A DNA stretch of 5,332 nt from positions 1-5,332 of the forward strand of contig JAQBPF010000002.1 in NCBI GenBank assembly GCA_028287665.1, read 5' to 3'. Of this stretch, positions 1-4,753 are shown piece after piece. The translations under genes and the position numbers were made by a program. Below the pieces are notes generated by a model. It did no database searches, was not told the DNA's origin, and saw nothing but the letters and a program-made list of their open reading frames with translations. Position 1 is the first letter of the stretch; the number at the start of each line of letters is the position of its first letter. Source of the DNA: Deinococcus sp. Lineage in GTDB: Bacteria > Deinococcota > Deinococci > Deinococcales > Deinococcaceae.

Positions 1-897
1 GCGGGGGCGTTCAGCGATGGCCGCACGCTGGCCGGGCTGCTTCAGAACGAAGCCGTGACCATTACAGCGGGTGTGCCGACCATCTGGATGGGCCTGCTGG
101 GAGAACTGGACCGGGCCAAGGCGGAGGGCCAGCCTTACGACCTGCACGCCCTGGAGCGCCTGATCGTGGGGGGCAGCGCCGCGCCCGAAAGCCTGCTGCG
201 GGCCTTCTCGGATCGCCACCAGCTGAACATGCTGCACGCCTGGGGCATGACCGAAACTCACCCACTGGGCACTGCCAGCGGCGTTCCTGCCGGAGTCGAC
301 CCCACCAGTGACGAGGGTTTTGCGCTGCGGGCCAAGCAGGGCCGCGCCGTGCCGCTGGTGTGGTTGGATCTGCTGTCGGAAGAAGGCGAGCGCTTGCCCC
401 ACGACGGCAAAACGATGGGCCGCCTGATCGCCCGTGGGCCGTGGATTGCCAACTCCTACTTCAAGGGTGAGGGCCAGAGCAATTTCTTTGAGCTGGACGG
501 CAACCTGTGGTTCGATACGGGCGACATCGCCACGCTGGATTCACGCGGCTATATGCACATTCAGGACCGTTCCAAAGACCTGATCAAGTCGGGCGGCGAG
601 TGGATCAGTAGCGTGGATCTGGAAAACGCGATCATGGCCCACCCCGCCGTGGCCCAGTGCGCCGTGATTGCCATGGACGACCCCAAATGGGATGAACGCC
701 CGCTGGCCGTGGTCGTGCCGCGCCCCGGAATGGGCGTGACCCACGAAGAAATCATCGCCTTCATCTCGCCCAAGTTCGCCAAATTCTGGCTGCCTGACGC
801 CACCATCACCGCCGAAAGCATTCCGATTGGGGCCACCGGCAAATTCCTGAAACGCGAAATGCGCGAGCAGTACAAGGATTTCAAGCCCGGAGGCTGA
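1..897 (+). CDS. AMP-forming fatty acyl-CoA ligase, C-terminal part (5' end outside window)
   Basis: The frame is open from the first base, so this is the last ~298 residues of a protein that usually has about 540. It belongs to the ANL adenylate-forming family, which activates a fatty or other carboxylic acid with ATP to an acyl-adenylate and then transfers it to CoA. Visible family motifs in order: HAWGMTE (from 238), FDTGD (511-525), DRSKDLIKSGGEWIS (around 565-609) marking the hinge to the C-terminal lid, and GATGKFLKRE near the end. Lys841-843 is the lysine expected to catalyse adenylation. The KSGGEWIS form of the hinge motif is typical of the medium/long-chain (FadD/AlkK-like) branch. 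The substrate chain length cannot be read from this part. The N-terminal P-loop-like ATP motif lies outside the window. The GTG at 55 is an internal valine codon, because homology-like sequence (VTITAGVPTIW) runs straight through it. A hairpin 67 bases after the stop probably ends the transcript. Confidence 0.93.
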   Translation, partial: AGAFSDGRTLAGLLQNEAVTITAGVPTIWMGLLGELDRAKAEGQPYDLHALERLIVGGSAAPESLLRAFSDRHQLNMLHAWGMTETHPLGTASGVPAGVDPTSDEGFALRAKQGRAVPLVWLDLLSEEGERLPHDGKTMGRLIARGPWIANSYFKGEGQSNFFELDGNLWFDTGDIATLDSRGYMHIQDRSKDLIKSGGEWISSVDLENAIMAHPAVAQCAVIAMDDPKWDERPLAVVVPRPGMGVTHEEIIAFISPKFAKFWLPDATITAESIPIGATGKFLKREMREQYKDFKPGG

Positions 898-964
898 GGG
901 ATTGAGGCCAGCAGCTCTGCGCCACAACCTTTGAACGCCGACTTCTTTCTATCTCTTGCCCTCC

Positions 965-998
965 GCCGCGCCCCAGTTCAATTCGACTGGGGTGCGGC
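965..998. terminator. Hairpin between convergent genes, probable terminator
   Basis: Arms 965-977 (GCCGCGCCCCAGT) and 986-998 (ACTGGGGTGCGGC) form a 13-bp stem with one G-T wobble and an 8-base loop. It lies 67 bases after the ligase stop and 5 bases after the NADAR stop on the other strand. The plus-strand side is followed by a moderately T-rich stretch (TCTGTTCACTGTGCTT). The minus-strand side has no T run, so it fits the ligase transcript better. It may still slow polymerase in both directions. Confidence 0.7.
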
Positions 999-1003
999 TC
1001 TGT

Positions 1004-1507
1004 TCACTGTGCTTCCGGTGACTGCGCCGCCAACGTTTCTTTCTCCTGGAATTCTGCCCGTACCCGCTCCAGTGCCAGCCCCAGCAGATTCTGGCCCCAG
1101 CGGGCGCGGTTGGCTTCGGCGTCACCTTCGCGGTAGCCGATGCCCCAGATGCGGTCAGAGGGTGAGGCTTCCACCAGCGGCGCGTCGCCCGTTGCGAGCA
1201 ACGCGCCGCGGAGCCTGGGATTCTGGCCGAACTTCAGCCGCAGCATCTCCAGCGCCACTTCAAAGCGTTTGGCCTCCCATACGGCGTTGTCGTAGGGCGT
1301 GACCAGACGGCCCAGGCGTTTGCATTCATCGGGCGTGGGGGCGGCCAGAATCGCGGCGAGGCGTTCCTGATCGCCAAAACACTCGGCTTTGCGGGCCATC
1401 AGGTACTGTTCGGCGGTGTGGTACGTCACGCCGTCAGCAGTAAATATGCTGGGATGAAAGTTGGAGAAGGGATGTGCAGTGCGGTAAAAGTACACGGGAG
1501 GAGTCAT
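1004..1507 (-). CDS. NADAR family N-glycosidase (YbiA-like, DUF1768)
   Basis: A complete 167-residue protein, near the usual size for this single-domain family. Family signatures: PFSNF at residues 13-17, the AEQYLMARKA helix at 32-41, DNAVWEAKRF at 73-82, LKFGQNP at 91-97, and LVEASPSDRIWGIG at 111-124 with the hallmark W121-G-I-G, followed by RWGQNLLG at 136-143. NADAR proteins cleave N-glycosidic bonds. E. coli YbiA and relatives are reported to destroy reactive early riboflavin-pathway intermediates, and other members remove ADP-ribose from guanine in nucleic acid and can act as antitoxins to DarT-type toxins. No DarT-like or riboflavin gene is beside this one, so the housekeeping damage-control role is the safer inference. 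The protein is probably cytoplasmic, with no signal peptide visible. The ATG at 1507 is chosen because MTPPVYFYR leads directly into the domain. No clear ribosome binding site is seen upstream. Residues after about 155 are a non-conserved tail (KETLAAQSPEAQ). Confidence 0.9.
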   Translation of the reverse strand: MTPPVYFYRTAHPFSNFHPSIFTADGVTYHTAEQYLMARKAECFGDQERLAAILAAPTPDECKRLGRLVTPYDNAVWEAKRFEVALEMLRLKFGQNPRLRGALLATGDAPLVEASPSDRIWGIGYREGDAEANRARWGQNLLGLALERVRAEFQEKETLAAQSPEAQ

Positions 1508-1558
1508 GGAGACAGCCTGTCATGCGCCGCGTTTCGGTGCATCGGCGCTGTGGCCTAA

Positions 1559-1690
1559 TACGGATTCCGATTGAATCCCGTTGTTTTGGGGTTCAATCCG
1601 AGCGGAGCGAGTTGGAAAGAGTACGGATTCCGGGAGATGTACGGACAGGCGGTGCGGTTCCGACTGTACGGGAATCAGACGGAATCCGTA
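1559..1690. repeat. 132-bp intergenic repeat with 11-bp terminal inverted repeats
   Basis: The left end TACGGATTCCG (1559-1569) is the exact inverse of the right end CGGAATCCGTA (1680-1690). A second direct copy of the left-end sequence sits inside at 1622-1632. With one flanking base, 1621-1632 is a perfect 12-base inverted match to 1680-1691. The left half carries the hairpin listed separately and the run CGAGCGGAGCGAG (1599-1611). The right half repeats GTACGG three times (1621, 1640 and 1666 areas). There is room for no protein. The pattern resembles the small dispersed intergenic repeats of Deinococcus, which I recognise but could not confirm by search. It fills most of the spacer between the divergent NADAR and methyltransferase genes. 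Confidence 0.7.
1569..1598. repeat. Internal hairpin of the repeat element
   Basis: GATTGAATCCC (1569-1579) pairs with GGGGTTCAATC (1588-1598) over 11 positions including one T-G wobble, around the 8-base loop GTTGTTTT. The 5' arm overlaps the last base of the left terminal repeat. It is part of the repeat rather than an obvious terminator, as the following bases are GC-rich and there is no T run. Confidence 0.65.
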
Positions 1691-1716
1691 CAAGCCGCCT
1701 CAGCATCCTGGTGGGC

Positions 1717-1722
1717 TATACT
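1717..1722 (+). promoter_or_regulatory. -10 box TATACT for the THUMP methyltransferase, leaderless start
   Basis: TATACT lies 8 bases before the ATG at 1731, so transcription should start at or next to the A of the start codon. There is no Shine-Dalgarno sequence in the 8 bases between, which fits a leaderless mRNA as is common in Deinococcus. I find no convincing -35 hexamer at the usual spacing. The box lies outside the repeat, 26 bases past its right end. Confidence 0.6.
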
Positions 1723-1730
1723 GCTCTGCT

Positions 1731-2828
1731 ATGCCGCGCCCCGCTCCTTCCCGCTCTGATGGTCGCCACGACCCCAATTCGCCCTTTAAACGCAAGGCCA
1801 GCAAACCCAAAGGCGACTTTCGGGAGCGGCAGCCTGCACATGAATACGTGCTGGATGTGTTGCCGGGATTAGAGGCGATTGCAGAAAACGAACTGGCCGA
1901 TGTGCCGTTGGCCCGCGATATTCGGGGCCTGCGCTTCTGGTATCCCGGCGATATGGAGCGCCTGAACCGCCTGAAATCGGTGGTGGCGGTATACCGCATC
2001 AAGACCTGGGATGTGCCGCGTCCACGCGGGTTTTTGGGCAACCAGCAACTCAGCGAACTGGCGACTTTTGTGGCTGAAGTGGCGCGGGTGGGCGGGCATA
2101 AATCCTTCCGGCTGGGTGCGGCGGGCAAGGAGTCCAGCGTGATGCAGCGCCTCGCCTCCGAACTGGAGGGCCTGATTGGCCTGACACACAACGCCGAAGA
2201 AGGCGAATTGCTGCTGCGGTTCCGGCCCGAAGAACACGGCGAAGGCTGGGAAGTGTTGGCCCGTATGACGCCCCGGCCCCTGTCGGCGCGGGCCTGGCGC
2301 GTGTGCAACATGAACGGCGGCCTGAACGCGACGTTGGCCTACGCCGTGCTGAAATTGGCCGGACAGCGCGACGAAGACCGCATTTTTAACCCCATGAGTG
2401 GCAGCGGCACCCTGCTGATCGAACGCGCCCTGATGGGACCGTCGGCGGCGATGGTGGGCGTGGATATAGACCCCGCCGCCGTGGAATGCGCCCAGCGCAA
2501 CCTCGCCGCTGCCAAACGTGAAATTGAGGTGGCCTGCGTGGACGCCCTGAATACGGGCCTGCCAGACCGTTCCTTCGATCTGATTCTGGCGGATCTGCCC
2601 TGGGGCGACGCCATCGGCACGCACGGCGGCAACGAGGTGTTATATCCGGCCTTCCTGAAGGAAATGTACCGCCTGCTGAGCCGTCAGGGACGCCTGGCCG
2701 TCATCACGCACGAAATCAAATTGTTTCAGGGGCTGCTGGAAGGCAGTACCGAGTGGTACGCCCGAGAACTGTTTCAGGCTTTCAGCGGGGGGCATCATCC
2801 GAAGGCGTATCTGCTGAGCAAACGGTAA
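1731..2828 (+). CDS. THUMP-domain SAM-dependent RNA (guanine-N2) methyltransferase, TrmN/Trm14/RlmL-like
   Basis: A complete protein of 365 residues. Residues 1-34 are a basic, low-complexity tail. Residues ~36-180 look like the THUMP RNA-binding module with its N-terminal ferredoxin-like part (HEYVLDVLPGLEAIAENEL at 37-55). Residues ~195-365 form a Rossmann-fold methyltransferase: N220-PMSGSGTLLIE is SAM motif I, VGVDIDP (242-248) ends strand 2 with its acidic ribose-binding residues, and DLPWG (288-292) is the catalytic motif IV. The D-L-P-aromatic-G form is typical of N2-guanosine methyltransferases of the Trm14/TrmN/THUMPD3 group, which modify tRNA near position 6. A 23S rRNA target as in RlmL is the alternative. 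The ATG at 1731 is preferred over an in-frame TTG at 1581, because that extension would be translated from the repeat and the -10 box lies just before 1731. It is transcribed alone and ends at a hairpin. Confidence 0.87.
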   Translation: MPRPAPSRSDGRHDPNSPFKRKASKPKGDFRERQPAHEYVLDVLPGLEAIAENELADVPLARDIRGLRFWYPGDMERLNRLKSVVAVYRIKTWDVPRPRGFLGNQQLSELATFVAEVARVGGHKSFRLGAAGKESSVMQRLASELEGLIGLTHNAEEGELLLRFRPEEHGEGWEVLARMTPRPLSARAWRVCNMNGGLNATLAYAVLKLAGQRDEDRIFNPMSGSGTLLIERALMGPSAAMVGVDIDPAAVECAQRNLAAAKREIEVACVDALNTGLPDRSFDLILADLPWGDAIGTHGGNEVLYPAFLKEMYRLLSRQGRLAVITHEIKLFQGLLEGSTEWYARELFQAFSGGHHPKAYLLSKR

Positions 2829-2840
2829 CGCTGGCCCCAT

Positions 2841-2890
2841 GGGGAAGGCAGGGTGCTTGTGAAGCAGGCACCTCACCTTCCCTTCTTTAT
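2841..2890 (+). terminator. Terminator after the methyltransferase gene
   Basis: GGGAAGG (2842-2848) pairs with CCTTCCC (2876-2882). After a small internal loop, GGGTGC (2851-2856) pairs with GCACCT (2868-2873, one wobble), and the stem is capped by a short loop near 2860-2864. The T-rich tail TTCTTTAT (2883-2890) follows directly. It begins 13 bases after the stop codon and looks like a good intrinsic terminator. Confidence 0.75.
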
Positions 2891-2913
2891 GTCCTGATCA
2901 CTGACCCGCCGTC

Positions 2914-2945
2914 CTGACCTTGGCCAGTGCCCACGCCTATATGCT
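2914..2945 (+). promoter_or_regulatory. Promoter of the oxidoreductase gene, probably leaderless
   Basis: TATGCT (2940-2945), overlapping TATATG (2938-2943), sits 6-8 bases before the ATG at 2952, which would place the first transcribed base at about the start codon. CTGACC (2914-2919) is a possible weak -35 element, 18 bases from TATATG. There is no ribosome binding site in the short gap. Confidence 0.5.
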
Positions 2946-2951
2946 TGAGCC

Positions 2952-3977
2952 ATGACCAACACACCGGAAACGGCTGGGCAGGGCTTACGCTGGGGCATCT
3001 TGGGCGCGGCACGAATTGCGCGGTCACTCATTCCAGCTATTCGGGAAGCGGGCGGAGAAGTGACCTTTCTGGGCGTGCGTGAGCCGAACTCCGAGCGGGC
3101 GAAGGCCTTTGCCGCCCAGTGGAATATCCCTGCCGTGGGCAGCTACGCTGACGCCATCGCCTCGGATGTGGACGCCATTTACAATCCGCTGCCCAATGAC
3201 CTGCATCTGCCTCTGACCCGCGACACCTTGCGGGCCGGAAAACATGCCCTGACCGAAAAGCCGTTTACCCTGAACGCCGCCGAGGCCGCCGAATTGGAGC
3301 GGGAAGCGCAGGCAGCGGGCCGGGTGCTGTTGGAAGCCTTCGCCTACCGCTTTCAGCCCCATGTGGTGCGGATTCAGGAACTGGTCCGCAGCGGCGCAGT
3401 GGGCGAGGTCCGGTCCTACCGGGCGGCCTTCGGATTCCCCCTCAACAACCCCGATGACTTTCGCTGGGATGCCAGCAAGGGCGGCGGCGCGCTCTTTGAT
3501 GTGGGGACTTACGCGGTGAACCTGATGCGCCTGCTGTTGGGCGAACCACAGGCCGTGAGCGCCCGCGCCCGCTGGACGGAAGGCGGAGCCGAGTCGGGCG
3601 TCGATGTGGGGCTGAGCGCCGTGGCAGATTACCCGCAGGCGTTGGCCAGCATTGACTGCGCCTTCGATTGGGGCAGCGCCGCCACCCAACGCCTCACCGT
3701 GATCGGTACGCAGGGCACGCTGGAGATGTCGGGTGTATTTCACAGCTACACCGACGGCCCAAGCACTCTGACCCTCACCACGGCTGCGGGCTCAGCGCCA
3801 GAAACGTTCGGCCCCTTCAATGCCTACGCGGGCATGGTGGCCCATTTTCAGCGGGTGGCGCTGGGGCAGGAAGCCGCCCTCTATCCGCCCAGCGACGCGG
3901 TGGCCCACGCCCGCGTGCTGGACGCGCTGTACGCCTCGGCCCGCACCGGGGAGAGGGTGGAGATTCACGGGTCTTGA
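2952..3977 (+). CDS. Gfo/Idh/MocA family NAD(P)-dependent oxidoreductase
   Basis: A complete 341-residue protein, the normal family length. The N-terminal Rossmann domain starts with the dinucleotide loop GILGAARIA (15-23). YNPLPNDLH (77-85) and TEKPF (101-105) follow, with K103 the conserved lysine of the EKP motif. The C-terminal alpha/beta substrate domain begins near 125 and contains [14 protein letters not shown] (177-190), with conserved D183 and Y187. A tyrosine at this last position, instead of the histidine seen in inositol dehydrogenases, is the pattern of the glucose-fructose oxidoreductase, xylose dehydrogenase and dihydrodiol dehydrogenase branch. The protein probably oxidises or reduces a sugar or similar polyol in the cytoplasm. 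There is no signal peptide, unlike periplasmic glucose-fructose oxidoreductase. The actual substrate is not readable. The ATG at 2952 follows a -10 box directly and gives only 12 residues before the first strand. The stop overlaps the start of the next gene, so the two are translated together. Confidence 0.93.
   Translation: MTNTPETAGQGLRWGILGAARIARSLIPAIREAGGEVTFLGVREPNSERAKAFAAQWNIPAVGSYADAIASDVDAIYNPLPNDLHLPLTRDTLRAGKHALTEKPFTLNAAEAAELEREAQAAGRVLLEAFAYRFQPHVVRIQELVRSGAVGEVRSYRAAFGFPLNNPDDFRWDASKGGGALFDVGTYAVNLMRLLLGEPQAVSARARWTEGGAESGVDVGLSAVADYPQALASIDCAFDWGSAATQRLTVIGTQGTLEMSGVFHSYTDGPSTLTLTTAAGSAPETFGPFNAYAGMVAHFQRVALGQEAALYPPSDAVAHARVLDALYASARTGERVEIHGS
3949..3962 (+). promoter_or_regulatory. 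Purine-rich possible ribosome binding site for the 3974 gene
   Basis: GGGAGAGGGTGGAG, inside the end of the oxidoreductase gene, has a GGAG core at 3959-3962, 11 bases before the TTG at 3974. The spacing is long but usable. The 4-base overlap TTGA suggests ribosomes finishing the upstream gene re-initiate here. Confidence 0.35.
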
Positions 3978-4363
3978 GTTGGCCGCATTCAGAACTTGAG
4001 CGCCTGACCGCCCAGTACGGCACGGTTCCGTCTCCGTGGATGCTGTACCCCGAATTCCACCCGCTGAGCGCGTTCTGGCGTATGGGTGGCGGTGAGGGCC
4101 ACATCATGCTGTGGGGGCAGTGGTGGCGGGGGCAGCATTGGGATGAAGCCCAGCGGCTTGCCTACTTCCGTACCTTTCCGCCCCCGCCGCGCTGGTTGCC
4201 GTGGATGGGCGACGCCGTTTGGGGTTCCGATTTTGATGATGACGAATTGGATGAAGACGCCCTACTGGGATATGAAGACGCCGTGCTAGAGAAATTGGAA
4301 GGCTTGGGCTTTGGCAGCCGCGCCGAGTTCTTGGCCGATTGGGAGGATGAGCGGTGGGAGTGA
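3974..4363 (+). CDS. Small tryptophan-rich acidic protein of unknown function
   Basis: I do not recognise this gene. From a TTG start at 3974 it encodes 129 residues. The reading frame stays open further upstream, but that part overlaps the well-supported oxidoreductase gene, so the start that overlaps the previous stop (TTGA) is preferred. The first internal ATG, at 4039, would remove a plausible N-terminal helix ([11 protein letters not shown]). Twelve of 129 residues are tryptophan (positions 3, 22, 35, 47, 50, 51, 56, 74, 77, 83, 123, 128), a very high share. A proline run FPPPPRW lies at 68-74, and a strongly acidic segment at 86-95 ([10 protein letters not shown]) is followed by a likely helix to about 110. 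There is no signal peptide, transmembrane segment or cysteine. The coding pattern matches neighbouring genes, so it is probably real. Its coupling to the oxidoreductase suggests co-expression but says little about function. Confidence 0.72.
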   Translation: MSWPHSELERLTAQYGTVPSPWMLYPEFHPLSAFWRMGGGEGHIMLWGQWWRGQHWDEAQRLAYFRTFPPPPRWLPWMGDAVWGSDFDDDELDEDALLGYEDAVLEKLEGLGFGSRAEFLADWEDERWE

Positions 4364-4407
4364 GGAATTTAGTGTTGGGACAAAGTTTTTGGCGCTTGTT
4401 CAACGCC

Positions 4408-4444
4408 TTCCCCCACCCCCCCGCCCCCACAGGGTGCAGGGGAA
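4408..4444 (+). terminator. C-rich hairpin, possible terminator of the oxidoreductase operon
   Basis: TTCCCC (4408-4413) pairs with GGGGAA (4439-4444), and CACCC (4414-4418) pairs with GGGTG (4432-4436). Together they give 11 pairs with a two-base bulge and a 13-base C-rich loop. It begins 44 bases after the stop at 4363 and is followed by only three T (TTTGTC), so termination strength is uncertain. Confidence 0.45.
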
Positions 4445-4448
4445 TTTG

Positions 4449-4469
4449 TCGCTCCGCTCGGGAGGATTG
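4449..4469 (-). repeat. Diverged inverted fragment of the 1559-1690 repeat
   Basis: Read on the minus strand, this segment gives TCAATCC, then three extra bases, then CGAGCGGAGCGA. The plus strand at 1593-1610 reads TCAATCCGAGCGGAGCGA. Counted as one block, CCGAGCGGAGCGA (1598-1610) is a 13-base exact inverted match to 4449-4461. Similarity fades on both sides, so this looks like a decayed or partial copy. Confidence 0.45.
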
Positions 4470-4499
4470 ATCTTGTCGCGTTCAGACTCGGCCTAATCG

Positions 4500-4538
4500 T
4501 TCATCTGAAGCGGAATCGCCAGTTCATTCCCAGATGGA
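4500..4538. repeat. Two-part inverted repeat
   Basis: TTCATCTG (4500-4507) pairs with CAGATGGA (4531-4538, one wobble). Inside it GGAAT (4512-4516) pairs with ATTCC (4526-4530), leaving a 9-base loop. A competing stem, GCCAGTTC (4518-4525) with GAATTGGC (4537-4544), is also possible. No T run follows and the function is unknown. Confidence 0.45.
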
Positions 4539-4620
4539 ATTGGCCCGCGCGTCGCACGCACCTTGGGGCCTCACACGGATTCGGGTGGGAGCGATTTAGG
4601 GTGGCGGTGTCGTGGTTTTA

Positions 4621-4707
4621 GCTCCTCACCCTTGGCTGGTACAGCTCCGCAGGAGAGGGGGGAGGTTGGGACTCGCAGAGCTGCGCCAGCAGAGGGGGTG
4701 AATGAGC
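4621..4707. repeat. Large imperfect fold-back element
   Basis: Four nested pairings occur in register: GCTC 4621-4624 with GAGC 4704-4707, TCACCC 4626-4631 with GGGTGA 4696-4701, GCTGG 4635-4639 with CCAGC 4686-4690, and CAGCTCCGC 4642-4650 with GCAGAGCTG 4675-4683 (8 of 9). This gives about 23 pairs around a purine-rich loop (4651-4674). It resembles dispersed intergenic palindromes of GC-rich bacteria. It lies just beyond the end of the minus-strand crotonase gene and could fold in that mRNA's 3' region. Confidence 0.55.
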
Positions 4708-4753
4708 AAAGCGATTGCCCTTGCTCAACTCAACACCCACGATCCCACCCCCT
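4693..4753 (-). terminator. Possible transcript-end hairpin of the crotonase-family gene
   Basis: TGAGCAA (4703-4709) pairs exactly with TTGCTCA (4721-4727). Outside it, AGGGGGTG (4693-4700) is an exact 8-base inverse of CACCCCCT (4746-4753), which overlaps the stop codon. On the minus strand the inner stem is followed by TTCACCCCCTCT, a poor T tract, so intrinsic termination is only possible. This structure uses bases 4696-4707 that the larger fold-back also needs, so the two exclude each other. Confidence 0.4.

Larger units (their letters stand above)
4364..4751. other. 388-base spacer between convergent genes, repeat-rich, no gene seen
   Basis: No open frame here has a credible start, composition and length. 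The stretch holds a C-rich hairpin at the left, a diverged inverted fragment of the 1559-1690 repeat, a stem near 4500-4540 and a large fold-back near 4621-4707, each listed separately. ACGGATTCGGG at 4575-4585 also resembles the ACGGATTCCGGG of the first repeat. It reads as accumulated repeat debris plus transcript ends. Confidence 0.6.

Noticed and set aside
55..57. GTG as the start of the acyl-CoA ligase
   Set aside because: The frame is open to base 1 with family-like sequence, and the protein would lack half of its required domain.
931..1302. Plus-strand open frame opposite the NADAR gene
   Set aside because: It is antisense to a well-supported gene, has low-complexity Arg/Pro/Ala composition and shows no motif.
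1496..1574. Plus-strand GGGAGGAG followed by ATG and a 22-codon frame
   Set aside because: The good-looking ribosome binding site is the complement of the NADAR Pro-Pro codons. The frame is tiny and runs into the repeat.
1581..1730. In-frame N-terminal extension of the methyltransferase from a TTG at 1581
   Set aside because: It would be translated from the repeat element, and a -10 box directly before the ATG at 1731 explains the start better.
1869..2624. Long minus-strand frame opposite the methyltransferase
   Set aside because: It is a GC-rich antisense frame with no recognisable domain, lying over conserved THUMP and SAM motifs on the other strand.
1004..2828. Functional link between the NADAR enzyme and the guanine-N2 methyltransferase as a guanine-modification system
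   Set aside because: They are merely divergent neighbours separated by a repeat. Nothing in the sequence shows co-regulation, and both have independent housekeeping explanations.
3024..3743. 239-codon minus-strand frame opposite the oxidoreductase
   Set aside because: It is an antisense shadow of a clearly identified Gfo/Idh/MocA gene.
4391..4407. GGCG...CGCC hairpin near a T run, as a terminator
   Set aside because: The T run precedes the stem on the plus strand, so it is on the wrong side for either direction. The stem is short.
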